Made by a program: the position numbers and the translations under genes
Shown: positions 10,125 to 19,326 of the stretch, piece after piece
Layout of the letters: each line of letters opens with the position of its first letter
Position numbering within the stretch: the first letter of the stretch is position 1
Notes under the pieces: model-generated
Database searches by the model: none
Told to the model about the DNA's origin: nothing
What the model saw: only the letters and a program-made list of their open reading frames with translations
Assembly: GCF_001720585.1 (NCBI RefSeq)
Contig: NZ_MABH01000233.1
Span: forward strand, 1 to 35,305
Direction of reading: 5' to 3'
DNA length: 35,305 nt
DNA from: Cereibacter johrii
GTDB lineage: Bacteria > Pseudomonadota > Alphaproteobacteria > Rhodobacterales > Rhodobacteraceae

Positions 10125-10152
10125 CTCTACCCGAGGGCCGCCGCCTTGACAA
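10125..10152 (-). promoter_or_regulatory. Possible promoter for tRNA-Thr
   Basis: TTGTCA (10152-10147, 5/6 match) and GTAGAG (10130-10125, weak) are 16 bases apart on the minus strand. They sit 12 bases before the tRNA 5' end. The position suits a stable-RNA promoter, but the -10 is poor. Confidence 0.35.
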
Positions 10153-10153
10153 G

Positions 10154-10295
10154 TCCGGCGCCTCGCCCGGAAGCCAGGCCCCGCTGGCTGTGGCGCCGGA
10201 CATTCCGCCGCCCCCACAAGAGGTTAAGGGGACGAGAGCCTCGGGATGGCGCGGGCCTTTCGCCTTGCGGCGCCACGGAGCGCGCCGCAAGGGCG
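10154..10295 (-). terminator. GC-rich hairpins downstream of mtlK, no T run
   Basis: Two strong structures follow the mtlK stop on the minus strand. The first (10295-10261) pairs GCGCCGCAAGG with CCTTGCGGCGC, an 11-bp core with an 8-base loop. The second (10200-10154) is a 9-bp stem TCCGGCGCC/GGCGCCGGA holding an inner AGCCAG/CTGGCT stem. Neither has a U tract, so they may be 3'-end stabilisers or part of a factor-dependent terminator. Nothing else is seen in 10113-10335. Confidence 0.4.
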
Positions 10296-10335
10296 GGGGC
10301 TTCGCTTCGCGGCCCCGACTGGCTGGGCCCGCGGA

Positions 10336-11769
10336 TCAGGCCGCGAGGAAGCGCCGCAGCACCGCCTCGGCCCCGTCGCGCCAGACCGCCTCGAGGGCTG
10401 CCGCGAACTCGGCCGCCAGAAGATCGTTCTGCGCCAGATCGCCGTAGACCTCGGTCATCGCGAGCCACTCGGCCGGCGTCTCCTTCGCCCGCCGCGCCCG
10501 GTCCTGCAGCGCCGTCCAGTTCGGATCGTTCGGCTCGACCACCACGCCCGAGTCCGTCGTGCCGTAGCAGTAGCGGCACCAGAGCGCCGAGAGCAGCACC
10601 AGCCCCTTCGGCACCGTGCCCGCCGCCAGATTGTCGCGCAGCGACGGCACGATGAACTTCGGCTGCCGGTTCGAACCGTCGAGGCAGAGCCTGCGCGTCG
10701 TGTCGGCGATCTCGGGGTTCGAGAAGCGGCTCTCGATCAGGGTGAGATAGTCGGGGATGCTGGTGTCCGGCACGGGCGCGACATGGGGCAGGATCTCCTC
10801 GACCTCGACCTTGTGCAGGAAGGCCGCGATCAGCGGATGGGCCATGGCCTCGTGCACGAGCTGGATGTCCATGAGCGCCGACGGATAGGCGATCACCGCA
10901 TGGCCCCCGTTCAGGATGCGGATCTTCATCGCCTCGTAGGCATGGACATGCGGGGTGAAGGTCACGCCCACCTTCTCGAGCGCGGGACGCCCGGCGGGGA
11001 AATGATCCTCGATCACCCATTGCCGGAAGGGCTCGCAGGTGACGGGCACCGGATCGGCGAGGCCGAAGCCCTGCGCCAGCTCGCGCTCGTGCGGGCCGGT
11101 GGCGGGGGTGATGCGGTCGACCATGCCGTTCGGGAAGGCCACCTGCGCCTTCACCCAGCCCGCCAGCTCGGCGTCGTAGAGTTCGGCCAGGCCCACCACG
11201 GCGTTCCGGGTGACATGGCCGTTGCCGGGCAGGTTGTCGCAGGACATCACGGTGAAGGGGGCAATGCCCGCGTCACGGCGGGCGCGGAGGGCGGCGAGGA
11301 TCGCGCCGAAGGCGGTTGCGGGCCGCGCAGGCTGGGCCGCATCGGCCACGATGTCGGGATGGGTCGGATCGAAGGCGCCCGAGGCGTCGACATAATAGCC
11401 GCCCTCGGTCACGGTCAGCGAGACGATGCGGATGCGCGGATCCGACATGGCCTCGATCAGCGCGGCATTGTCGGCCTCGACCGGCAGGAAGCCCACCATC
11501 GCGCCCACCTGCCGGGCCCGGTGGCCCGCCGGATCGAGCTCGATCACCGTCGAGAGATTGTCCTGCGCGGCCAGAGCCTCGCGCATCCGCGCATCGGTCG
11601 GGCGGACGCCCGCGCCGAGGATGGCCCAGTCGTGGCCCTCGCCCAGCGCGAAGAGATCGTCGAGATAGACCGCCTGATGAGCCCGGTGGAAGTTGCCGAC
11701 GCCGATATGGACGATGCCGGGGGTGAGCGCCTTGCGGTCATAGGCGGGGCGGGTGACGGAGCGGGTCAT
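10336..11769 (-). CDS. mtlK: Mannitol 2-dehydrogenase (NAD-dependent, long-chain polyol dehydrogenase)
   Basis: This enzyme oxidises D-mannitol (and D-arabinitol in this family) to D-fructose (D-xylulose), making NADH in the cytoplasm. The 477 residues equal the length known for R. sphaeroides MtlK. The nucleotide-binding loop is IVHIGVGNFHRAHQAVYLD (residues 19-37). The catalytic signature KIRILNGGH places Lys282, Asn287 and His290 with the same 5- and 3-residue spacing as Lys295/Asn300/His303 of the Pseudomonas fluorescens enzyme. It is the last gene of the smo operon, 55 bases after smoS. No fructokinase or xylulokinase gene follows it, unlike the P. fluorescens mannitol operon; a tRNA comes next. 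Confidence 0.95.
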   Translation of the reverse strand: MTRSVTRPAYDRKALTPGIVHIGVGNFHRAHQAVYLDDLFALGEGHDWAILGAGVRPTDARMREALAAQDNLSTVIELDPAGHRARQVGAMVGFLPVEADNAALIEAMSDPRIRIVSLTVTEGGYYVDASGAFDPTHPDIVADAAQPARPATAFGAILAALRARRDAGIAPFTVMSCDNLPGNGHVTRNAVVGLAELYDAELAGWVKAQVAFPNGMVDRITPATGPHERELAQGFGLADPVPVTCEPFRQWVIEDHFPAGRPALEKVGVTFTPHVHAYEAMKIRILNGGHAVIAYPSALMDIQLVHEAMAHPLIAAFLHKVEVEEILPHVAPVPDTSIPDYLTLIESRFSNPEIADTTRRLCLDGSNRQPKFIVPSLRDNLAAGTVPKGLVLLSALWCRYCYGTTDSGVVVEPNDPNWTALQDRARRAKETPAEWLAMTEVYGDLAQNDLLAAEFAAALEAVWRDGAEAVLRRFLAA

Positions 11770-11824
11770 GGGATTACCTCGGATAGGGGGCGCGTTCGAC
11801 GGGGGGAGGGCCGGGCCTTGGGCC

Positions 11825-12595
11825 TCAGCTCATCCAGTTGCCGCCGTCGACGTTGTAGGTCTGGGCCACGATGTAGTCGGCCTCGGGCGTGGCGAGGAAG
11901 ATCGCCATGCCGGTCAGGTCCTCGGCGCGGCCCATGCGGCCGAAGGGCACCGCCTCGCCGACCTGACGTTTCTTCTCGCCGCGGGGCAGGTTCTCGTATT
12001 CGGCGAACTTGGCATCCACCCCGTCCCAGTGCTCGCCGTCCACCACGCCCGGCGCGATGGCATTGACGTTGATCCCGTGGCGGATGAGGTTCAGCCCCGC
12101 GCTCTGGGTGAGCGAGATGACGGCGGCCTTGGTCGCGCAATAGACGCCCACCAGCGCCTCGCCGCGGCGGCCGGCCTGGCTGGCCATGTTGATGATCTTG
12201 CCGCCCCTGCCGCCCGCGATCATCGCCCGCGCCACCGCCTGCATCATGAAGAGCGTGCCCGAGACGTTGATCGCGAACAGCCGGTCGTAGCTCTCGCGGG
12301 TGATCTCGACGATGGGCGCCAGATCGAAGAGGGCCGCATTGTTCACGAGGATGTCGATGCTGCCCCAACGGTCGAGAAGCTCGGCCACACAGTGGTCGAT
12401 GCTGGCCTGATCGGTCACGTCGAGGGCGATGGCGCAGGCCGCGGGGCCGATCTCGGCCGCGGTGGCGCGGGCTGCCTCGAGGTTGATGTCGGCGATGGCC
12501 ACGCGCGCGCCTTCACGCACATAGGCCTCGGCGAAGGCGCGGCCGATGCCGCGCGCCGAGCCGGTGATGAGGGCGGTCTTGCCGTCGAGCCGCAT
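11825..12595 (-). CDS. smoS: Sorbitol (D-glucitol) dehydrogenase, short-chain type
   Basis: This classical SDR oxidises D-sorbitol to D-fructose and also acts on galactitol in R. sphaeroides. The 256-residue length matches the crystallised enzyme. It has the Rossmann motif TGSARGIG (11-18), NNAA (85-88), Asn110 and the catalytic Ser139, Tyr152 and Lys156 (YCATK). I chose the ATG at 12595 because it follows the smoK stop by one base and gives the known N-terminus MRLDGKTALITG. The frame is open further upstream, within smoK, but that extension is a shadow. Confidence 0.96.
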   Translation of the reverse strand: MRLDGKTALITGSARGIGRAFAEAYVREGARVAIADINLEAARATAAEIGPAACAIALDVTDQASIDHCVAELLDRWGSIDILVNNAALFDLAPIVEITRESYDRLFAINVSGTLFMMQAVARAMIAGGRGGKIINMASQAGRRGEALVGVYCATKAAVISLTQSAGLNLIRHGINVNAIAPGVVDGEHWDGVDAKFAEYENLPRGEKKRQVGEAVPFGRMGRAEDLTGMAIFLATPEADYIVAQTYNVDGGNWMS

Positions 12596-12596
12596 G

Positions 12597-13595
<999 letters not shown>

Positions 13596-13602
13596 GTGGC
13601 CC

Positions 13603-14433
13603 TCACTTCACCGCGCCGAAGGTCAGGCCGCGGACGAGTTGTTTCTGGCTGAACCAGCCAAGGATCAGGATCGGCGCGATGGCCATGGTCGAGGCCGCCG
13701 AAAGTTTCGCGTAGAAGAGGCCCTCGGGGCTGGAATAGCTCGCGATGAACTGCGTGAGCGGGGCCGCCCGCGAGGTGGTCAGCTGCAGCGTCCAGAAGGC
13801 CTCGTTCCAGGCGAGGATCACGTTCAGAAGCAGCGTCGAGGCGATGCCCGGCACGGCCATCGGCGTGAGGATATAGAGGATCTCGGAGCCGAGCGTCGCC
13901 CCGTCCATCCGCGCGGCCTCGAGGATCTCGCCCGGGATCTCCTTGAAGTAGGTGTAGAGCATCCAGACCACGATCGGCAGGTTGATGAGCGTGAGCACGA
14001 TCACGAGGCCGATCCGCGTGTCGAGAAGGCCCGTGTCGCGGAAGATCAGATAGAGCGGGATGAGCACGCCCACCGCCGGCATCATCTTGGTCGACAGCAT
14101 CCACATCAGCACGTCCTTCGTCCGCCGGCCCGGCACGAAGGCCATGGCCCAGGCGGCGGGAATGGCGATGACGAGGGCCACGAGGGTCGATCCCAGCGAG
14201 ATCACCACCGAGTTCATGAAGTGGCGTGCGTAGTTCGACCGTTCCTGCACATCGGCGTAGGATTGCAGGGTCCAGTCCGAGAAGAGCATGGCGAAGGGCG
14301 CCTTGATGGCGTCTCCTTCCGATTTGAAGCTCATCAGCACCGTCCAGAGGATCGGGAAGAAGATGAGGAAGGCGATCGTCCAGGCGGCGAGCGTGACGAT
14401 CAGCGTGCGGCTGGCTGAGGTGCGGCGTGACAT
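13603..14433 (-). CDS. smoG: Polyol ABC transporter permease (MalG type)
   Basis: This is an inner-membrane channel subunit of the polyol importer. The protein has 276 residues with six predicted helices, starting with a helix at about 10-32. The cytoplasmic EAA loop that docks on SmoK reads [20 protein letters not shown] near residue 172. The C-terminus [15 protein letters not shown] is typical of MalG-type permeases. It follows smoF with a one-base gap and is followed by smoK after seven bases. Confidence 0.94.
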   Translation of the reverse strand: MSRRTSASRTLIVTLAAWTIAFLIFFPILWTVLMSFKSEGDAIKAPFAMLFSDWTLQSYADVQERSNYARHFMNSVVISLGSTLVALVIAIPAAWAMAFVPGRRTKDVLMWMLSTKMMPAVGVLIPLYLIFRDTGLLDTRIGLVIVLTLINLPIVVWMLYTYFKEIPGEILEAARMDGATLGSEILYILTPMAVPGIASTLLLNVILAWNEAFWTLQLTTSRAAPLTQFIASYSSPEGLFYAKLSAASTMAIAPILILGWFSQKQLVRGLTFGAVK

Positions 14434-14434
14434 G

Positions 14435-15307
14435 TCAGGCGTCCAGATTCTTGCCGATCATGCGCATCAGGAAGATCGCCACGATATTGGCGAGCACCAC
14501 GGCGACGATGCCGCCGGCCGAACCGCCCCCCACGTCGTAATTCAGGAGCGACTGCGCATAGACGAGGTAGGTGATGTTGGTCGAGGCCGTGCCGGGTCCG
14601 CCGTTCGTCGTGACGAGGATCTCGGCGAAGACGCCCAGAAGGAAGATGGTCTGGATCAGCACCACCACGGTGATGGCGCGCGTCAGGTGCGGCACGGTGA
14701 TGTGGAGGAACCGGTCGAGCGCCGAGGCGCCGTCCATTTCGGCCGCCTCCATCTGCTCGCGGTCGAGCGACTGGAGCGCCGTCAGAAGGATCAGCGTGGC
14801 GAAGGGCAGCCACTGCCAGGCCACGATGCCGATGATCGAGGCGAGCGGCGCCTGCGACAGGAAGTCGAACGGCTGGAGGCCGAGGCCGCGGGCGATATGG
14901 GCGAACATCCCGTTCACGGGATTCATGAACATGTTCTTCCAGACCAGCGCCGAGACGGTGGGCATGACGAAGAAGGGCGCGATCACCAGCACGCGCACGA
15001 TGCCCTGACCCCAGAAGGGCTGATCGAGCAGCAGCGCGAGCAGGACCCCGCCCACCACGGTGATGACGAGGACGCCGACCACGAGGAGGATCGTGTTGGT
15101 CAGGGCCGCGGAGAAGGCCGGATCGGTCAGGAAGTAATAGTAATTGTCCCAGCCGGTGAAGCTCTCCATCCCCGGCATGAGGAGGTTGTAGCGCAGGAAG
15201 CTGAAATAGAGCGTCATCGACAGCGGCACGATCATCCACAGGAACAGGAGGATCACGGCCGGGGAAATCATCAGACGCGCCGCAGTCTTTGAATGCTGGG
15301 TCGCCAT
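14435..15307 (-). CDS. smoF: Polyol ABC transporter permease (MalF type)
   Basis: This is the second channel subunit of the polyol importer. The protein has 290 residues, with six predicted helices beginning with ISPAVILLFLWMIVPLSMTL. The EAA loop reads EAAEMDGASALDRFLHITVP near residue 191. I prefer the ATG at 15307 (MATQHSKTAARL) over the upstream alternative at 15367. It gives the family-typical start, and the extension is basic and overlaps the intercistronic region. A GAGG ribosome site lies about eight bases upstream. Confidence 0.92.
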   Translation of the reverse strand: MATQHSKTAARLMISPAVILLFLWMIVPLSMTLYFSFLRYNLLMPGMESFTGWDNYYYFLTDPAFSAALTNTILLVVGVLVITVVGGVLLALLLDQPFWGQGIVRVLVIAPFFVMPTVSALVWKNMFMNPVNGMFAHIARGLGLQPFDFLSQAPLASIIGIVAWQWLPFATLILLTALQSLDREQMEAAEMDGASALDRFLHITVPHLTRAITVVVLIQTIFLLGVFAEILVTTNGGPGTASTNITYLVYAQSLLNYDVGGGSAGGIVAVVLANIVAIFLMRMIGKNLDA

Positions 15308-15373
15308 GGAGGCCTCGGGGCTGATGGGGCGGAAAGGCCTCCGGCGGTTGCGGGCCGGAAGCGGCAAGCGCGT

Positions 15374-15401
15374 GCGGGCCGGCCGCTCAGGGCCGGCCCG
15401 C
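15374..15401 (-). other. Strong intercistronic stem-loop between smoE and smoF
   Basis: A perfect 11-bp GC-rich stem (15374-15384 with 15391-15401) has a six-base loop. It lies eight bases after the smoE stop and about 65 bases before the smoF start. There is no T run on the minus strand, so it is unlikely to be a full terminator. Such hairpins behind binding-protein genes are known to protect the upstream message and raise receptor over permease levels (as at malE-malF and in the Rhodobacter puf operon). That role is inferred here. Confidence 0.7.
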
Positions 15402-15409
15402 GGAAGGGC

Positions 15410-16720
15410 TCACTTGATGTAGCCCGCGCGGGTCATTTCGCGCGTCGTGAACTGCTGGGCCGCCTGAAGCGCCTGCTCGGCCGACATCGAGCCCGCGAGG
15501 GCCGCCGAGAACTGCTGGCCCACGGCGGTGCCGATGCCCTGGAACTCGGGGATCGCCACGAACTGCACGCCGACGTAAGGCACCGGATCGACCGCCGGGT
15601 TGGTCGGGTCAGCCGCGTTGATGCTGTCGAGCGTCATCTTCGCGAACGGCACCTTCTGATATTCCGGGTTCTCGTAGAGCGAGGTCCGCGTCCCCGGAGG
15701 CACGTTGGCCCAGCCTTCCTTCGAGGCCACCAGCTCGGCATAGTCCTTCGAGGTCGCCCAGGCGATGAACTGCTTGGCGGCCTCCACCTTCTGCGAGCCC
15801 GCCGGCACCGCGAGGTTCCAGGCCCAGAGCCAGTTGGCGCGCTTGCCCTTGCCGGTGTCGGGGGCGAGCGCGAAGCCCACCTTGTCGGCCACCGTCGATT
15901 CCTCGGGGTTGGTCACGAAGGAGGCGGCCACCGTCGCGTCGATCCACATGCCGCACTTGCCCTGCTGGAACAGCGCGAGGTTCTCGTTGAAGCCGTTGTT
16001 CGAGGCGCCGGGCGGGCCGTAGTTCGTCATCATGTCGAGATAGTCGGTCAGCGTGGCCTTCCAGGCCTCGCCGTCGAACTGCGGCTGCCAGTTCTCGTCG
16101 AACCAGCGCGCGCCGTAGCTGTTGGCCATGGCGCTGAGGAAGGCCATGTTCTCGCCCCAGCCGGCCTTGCCGCGGAGGCAGATGCCGTAGACCTCGGCAT
16201 CCTTGTCGGTCATCTTCTGCGCGGCTTCCTTCACGAAGTCCCAGCTGGGGGCGTCGGGCATGGTCAGCCCCGCCTTCTCCATCAGGTCCTTGCGATACAT
16301 GATCATGGAGCTCTCGCCGTAGAAGGGCGCGGCATAGAGCTCGCCGTCGACGGTCAGGCCGTTGCGGATCGCGGGCAGGATGTCGTCGGCATCATAGTCC
16401 GGCGGAAGGTCGTTCAGGCTCACGAGCCAGCCCTGCTTGCCCCAGATCGGGACCTCGTAGGTGCCGATGGTCAGCACGTCGAACTGGCCGCCCTTGGTGG
16501 CGATGTCGGTCGTGACCTTCTGGCGCAGCACGTTCTCCTCGAGCGTCACCCACTCGACGGTGATGTCGGGGTGCTGCGCGTTGAACTCGGACATGAGCCC
16601 CTGCATGCGGATCATGTCGCCGTTGTTGACGGTCGCCACGGTGATGGTTTCGGCGCCGGCGGCGGACGAGAGCGCAGCCACGGCGCACGCGCCCATCAGG
16701 GCGCGAAATCTTGCGGTCAT
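15410..16720 (-). CDS. smoE: Polyol-binding periplasmic protein of the ABC transporter
   Basis: This is the periplasmic receptor for sorbitol/mannitol, of the family-1 (MalE/UgpB-like) solute-binding proteins. The protein has 436 residues. Residues 1-23 are a Sec signal peptide ending in AAGA before ETITVATVNNGDM. The mature sequence has the type-1 features MQGLMSEFNAQHPDITVEWVT and a central GKCGMWIDATVAASFV segment. It has a good ribosome site (GGGAGGATACTG). It is the first gene after the polyol promoter and is separated from smoF by about 100 bases containing a strong hairpin, consistent with higher expression of the receptor. Confidence 0.95.
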   Translation of the reverse strand: MTARFRALMGACAVAALSSAAGAETITVATVNNGDMIRMQGLMSEFNAQHPDITVEWVTLEENVLRQKVTTDIATKGGQFDVLTIGTYEVPIWGKQGWLVSLNDLPPDYDADDILPAIRNGLTVDGELYAAPFYGESSMIMYRKDLMEKAGLTMPDAPSWDFVKEAAQKMTDKDAEVYGICLRGKAGWGENMAFLSAMANSYGARWFDENWQPQFDGEAWKATLTDYLDMMTNYGPPGASNNGFNENLALFQQGKCGMWIDATVAASFVTNPEESTVADKVGFALAPDTGKGKRANWLWAWNLAVPAGSQKVEAAKQFIAWATSKDYAELVASKEGWANVPPGTRTSLYENPEYQKVPFAKMTLDSINAADPTNPAVDPVPYVGVQFVAIPEFQGIGTAVGQQFSAALAGSMSAEQALQAAQQFTTREMTRAGYIK

Positions 16721-16741
16721 CAGTATCCTCCCTGGCCTGCA

Positions 16742-16780
16742 CGGTGAGCATTATTTCGTGCGGCGAATAATTACTCACCG
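16742..16780. promoter_or_regulatory. Palindromic operator candidate at the smoE promoter
   Basis: Arms of 17 bases, CGGTGAGCATTATTTCG (16742-16758) and the reverse complement of CGGTGAGTAATTATTCG (16764-16780), agree at 13 of 17 positions around a centre at 16761. The palindrome overlaps the predicted -10 and start of the smoE promoter. It lies between the SorC-family regulator gene and smoE, so it is the natural candidate for that regulator's binding site. Its location suggests repression by occlusion, released by polyol or a derivative. The palindrome is directly seen; the binding is inferred. Confidence 0.72.
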
Positions 16781-16799
16781 AGGGCCGGCAGCCTGTCAA
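16770..16799 (-). promoter_or_regulatory. Predicted promoter of the smoEFGKS-mtlK operon
   Basis: A perfect TTGACA -35 (16799-16794) and AGTAAT (16775-16770, 4/6 match) are 18 bases apart on the minus strand. The predicted start near 16763 leaves a leader of about 40 bases before the smoE ATG. The -10 lies within one arm of the palindrome at 16742-16780. Confidence 0.6.
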
Positions 16800-16827
16800 T
16801 GACTTTTTGCCGCGCCTTTTTGCGGTT

Positions 16828-17781
16828 TCAGGACAGGAGTGCCTGCGCCGTGAGCTCGTCGGTGATCAGGCCGTTGAAAAGACGGCCCCTTAGGCCTGCG
16901 TGCAGCGCCGCGAGCTTGCGCTTGCCGCCGGCGATGGCGACCGCCGTCCGATCTTCGGACAGTTCGACACGAACGCCCGCAACCCGCTGATTGATGCTGG
17001 TTTCGAGGTAGCGGCCCTCCGAGTCGAAGACCCATCCCGCCACCTCTCCGACCGCGCCCAGATTCTGCATCTCGGCCAGTTCGTCGGGCGTGATGAACCC
17101 GTCCTTCAGGAGCGGCGCGTCCTCGCCCATCTGTCCCAGCCCGACGAAGGTCACATCGGCATTGCGTGCGAGTCGCAGCACCGACTGCACGGGCTTGAGC
17201 GCATGAAACAGCTCCCGCTCCGCCGCATCCTGCGCGATGACGGGCATCGGCATCGGATAGTGCGGCGCGCGCACGCGGTCGGCGATGCGGAAGATCACAT
17301 CGTAGTAGGAGGCCGAGCCATCCGCCGAGATGTTCCCGTTGAGCGACACGATCTTGTGCTGCTCGCAGACCATCGAGGTCATTTCCTCGACGGTTGCGCG
17401 CAGCGACCGGCCGGTGCCGAAGGCCACCACCATCGGCCGCTCCGAGCGCAGCACCCGCTCCACCTCGGCGGCGGCGGTGGGGGCGATCGAGGGCAGGGGA
17501 TCGACCTCGGACCCGAGGCTCGGCGCCACGCGGGCCAGCTTCAGCCCGAAGCGCCGGATGAGCGCGGCTTCCAGATGCAGGCAGCCCGACACCCGATGCT
17601 CGAGCCGGACATGGATCAGCCGTTCGGAGATGGCCCGGCTCACCAGCCGCTGCGCCCGCTGGCGCGAGGTGCCGAGTTCGCGCGCGATCTGGTCCTGGGT
17701 CAGGCCTGCGACGTAATAGAGCCAGCCCGCGCGTGCGGCGTCGTCGAGGGGCGTCGGCTCGCTTTCGGGCCGGTCGATCAT
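16828..17781 (-). CDS. SorC/DeoR-type sugar-binding transcriptional regulator of the polyol operon
   Basis: This is a 317-residue SorC-family regulator. A winged-helix DNA-binding domain occupies residues 15-60 ([20 protein letters not shown], then [15 protein letters not shown]). It is followed by a sugar-phosphate-isomerase-like effector domain with [17 protein letters not shown] and [18 protein letters not shown]. These proteins sense a sugar, polyol or sugar phosphate. It lies directly upstream of smoE on the same strand, separated by 107 bases that hold the operator-like palindrome, and overlaps the HAD gene by four bases. It is the likely regulator of smo/mtlK; I recall the name smoC for such a gene but am not sure of it, so no symbol is given. 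Confidence 0.88.
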   Translation of the reverse strand: MIDRPESEPTPLDDAARAGWLYYVAGLTQDQIARELGTSRQRAQRLVSRAISERLIHVRLEHRVSGCLHLEAALIRRFGLKLARVAPSLGSEVDPLPSIAPTAAAEVERVLRSERPMVVAFGTGRSLRATVEEMTSMVCEQHKIVSLNGNISADGSASYYDVIFRIADRVRAPHYPMPMPVIAQDAAERELFHALKPVQSVLRLARNADVTFVGLGQMGEDAPLLKDGFITPDELAEMQNLGAVGEVAGWVFDSEGRYLETSINQRVAGVRVELSEDRTAVAIAGGKRKLAALHAGLRGRLFNGLITDELTAQALLS

Positions 17782-18464
17782 GTCAGGGTCTCGCAGTTGG
17801 CCCGGCGCAGGCCGGGCAGGGTCTCGTAGAAACGGTCGAAGCTGTCGAACCGCCGGTGCGGCCGGGCATCGGGCGCATCCTCGGGGGAACGGGTCGCGAA
17901 ATGGCTGCCGCCGGTGAAGCGCCAGACCTGCATCCCGGCCGCGAGGCCTGCGCGCACGCCGGGCTCGGTATCCTCGATCACGAGGCAGCGTTCGGGCGCG
18001 ACGCCCATTTCGGCCGCGGCGAGCAGGAACAGATCGGGCGCGGGCTTGCCGCGCGCCACCTGACTTGCGGTGAAGCAGCGCCCCTCGAAGAGGGCGGCGA
18101 GGCCCGTGATCTCGAGCGAGCGTGTGAGCCGGGCAGGCGTGCTCGATGTGGCGAGGCAGAAGGGCACGGCCAGTGCGCGGACGGTCTCTGCCGCGCCGGG
18201 CATGGGCCGCAAGCCGGTCTCGAAGGCCGCCAGCAGCCGGGCGCGTTCCTCGGTCTGGAAAGTTTCGGGCAGGGTCACGCCGAACTGGCGCTGCACGACC
18301 TCCTGAACGACGGGGAAGCTGCGACCCAGAAAATGCCGATGCACGAAGGCCTCGTCGACCCGCGCGCCCGCCCGGTCCAGCTCTGCGATGAGGACGGCCA
18401 CGGCCAGAACTTCCGAATCAACCAGAACCCCGTCGCAATCGAAAATGACAAGCCCGATATCCAT
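17778..18464 (-). CDS. HAD-superfamily hydrolase (beta-phosphoglucomutase-like phosphatase)
   Basis: This is a 228-residue HAD subfamily IA protein. Motif I is [11 protein letters not shown] (nucleophile Asp9, acid/base Asp11), followed by a helical cap. Motif II is the ATSST region, motif III the Lys of [13 protein letters not shown], and motif [14 protein letters not shown]. The C-terminal [10 protein letters not shown] part resembles phosphosugar phosphatases of sugar operons. It overlaps the regulator gene by four bases and is first in this two-gene unit. Because the smo pathway oxidises unphosphorylated polyols, a sugar-phosphate phosphatase may act in detoxification or in controlling the inducer. 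The exact substrate cannot be read from sequence. Confidence 0.85.
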   Translation of the reverse strand: MDIGLVIFDCDGVLVDSEVLAVAVLIAELDRAGARVDEAFVHRHFLGRSFPVVQEVVQRQFGVTLPETFQTEERARLLAAFETGLRPMPGAAETVRALAVPFCLATSSTPARLTRSLEITGLAALFEGRCFTASQVARGKPAPDLFLLAAAEMGVAPERCLVIEDTEPGVRAGLAAGMQVWRFTGGSHFATRSPEDAPDARPHRRFDSFDRFYETLPGLRRANCETLT

Positions 18465-18543
18465 CCGCAGACACTAGGCGAGCGCCGTTCGCCGAGTAAA
18501 GCGGCTTGATGGGCCGCTTCCGGCCGCTTCGCGGGCACCGGCG

Positions 18544-18568
18544 GGAACATTCCCCAGTGCCCCCCGTT
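18544..18568 (+). promoter_or_regulatory. EcfG-like promoter motif upstream of the DUF892 gene
   Basis: GGAAC (18544-18548) and GTT (18566-18568, preceded by C) are 17 bases apart. This fits the GGAAC-N16-CGTT pattern of general-stress ECF sigma factors of Alphaproteobacteria. It lies 64 bases before the ATG at 18633. Similar motifs occur at 26012-26036 and 26075-26100. Whether this organism has a matching sigma factor cannot be told from the window. Confidence 0.45.
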
Positions 18569-18632
18569 CGTCTGGCGATCCGGTGGCCACGGCCATGCGG
18601 GAAGTTCGCAACCAACATGAAGGAGATGCCAT

Positions 18633-19133
18633 ATGGCTCTGTTCTCGAAAGACATCCGCTCGATGGACGATCTCTATACCCATATGCTGCAGGACATCTA
18701 CTACGCCGAGCAGCAGATCGAGAAGGCGCTGCCGAAGATGATCGAGAAGGCAGGAGACGCGGGCCTGCGGGAAGGGTTCGAGCATCATCTCGACGAGACC
18801 CGCACCCATGTCTCGCGGCTCGAGCGCGTGTTCGCCCTGCTGGGGCAGGACGCCAAGGGCACGACCTGTCCCGCGATCGACGGGATCATCAAGGAGGCGA
18901 ACGAAGTGGCGGGCGACATCGCCGAGCAGGACGTGCTGGATGCGGCCCTCGCCGCCGCGGCTCAGGCGGTGGAGCATTACGAGATGACCCGTTACGGCAC
19001 GCTCATCGCCTGGTCGAAGGAACTGGGGCGCACGGAAGTGGCGTCGATCCTCGAGCAGACCCTGTCCGAGGAGAAGGCGGCCGACATGAAGCTCACGAAG
19101 CTGGCCGAGGCCCGCCTGAACCGGGCGGCGTGA
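18633..19133 (+). CDS. Ferritin-like stress protein, YciE/YciF (DUF892) family
   Basis: This is a 166-residue all-helical protein of the YciE/YciF family, a ferritin-like four-helix bundle. The start DIRSMDDLYTHMLQDIYYAEQQIEKALPKM is diagnostic. Acidic and His residues of the putative dimetal site are seen at YYAEQQ, GFEHHLDET, QAVEHYEM and EEKAAD. Members are induced in stationary phase, osmotic or general stress; the biochemical role is unsettled. A good ribosome site (AAGGAG) precedes the ATG at 18633. It stands alone, with an EcfG-like motif upstream and a strong hairpin after its stop. Confidence 0.92.
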   Translation: MALFSKDIRSMDDLYTHMLQDIYYAEQQIEKALPKMIEKAGDAGLREGFEHHLDETRTHVSRLERVFALLGQDAKGTTCPAIDGIIKEANEVAGDIAEQDVLDAALAAAAQAVEHYEMTRYGTLIAWSKELGRTEVASILEQTLSEEKAADMKLTKLAEARLNRAA

Positions 19134-19139
19134 CGGACT

Positions 19140-19168
19140 GCGGGAGCGGCGCCCCGCGTCGCTCCCGC
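19140..19168 (+). terminator. Hairpin after the DUF892 gene
   Basis: The arms GCGGGAGCG (19140-19148) and CGCTCCCGC (19160-19168) form a perfect 9-bp stem. It extends inward by four more pairs (one G-T) to a CCC loop. It begins seven bases after the stop codon. There is no T run, so termination efficiency is uncertain. No gene is seen in 19134-19326. Confidence 0.5.
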
Positions 19169-19326
19169 CGACTGCCCGCGCGGCTTGCGCTGCGGGGTCA
19201 AGGCGCTCGATCCCCCCGCGGAAGCCTCGTGGCGTAGAAGAGGACGGGAGTGCTGCCGCGGCGCGCGGTGGCCTGCCAAGGGGCGGCCGGGAACTCGATG
19301 AGAGGTTCGGACGGCGTCGAGGGCGC

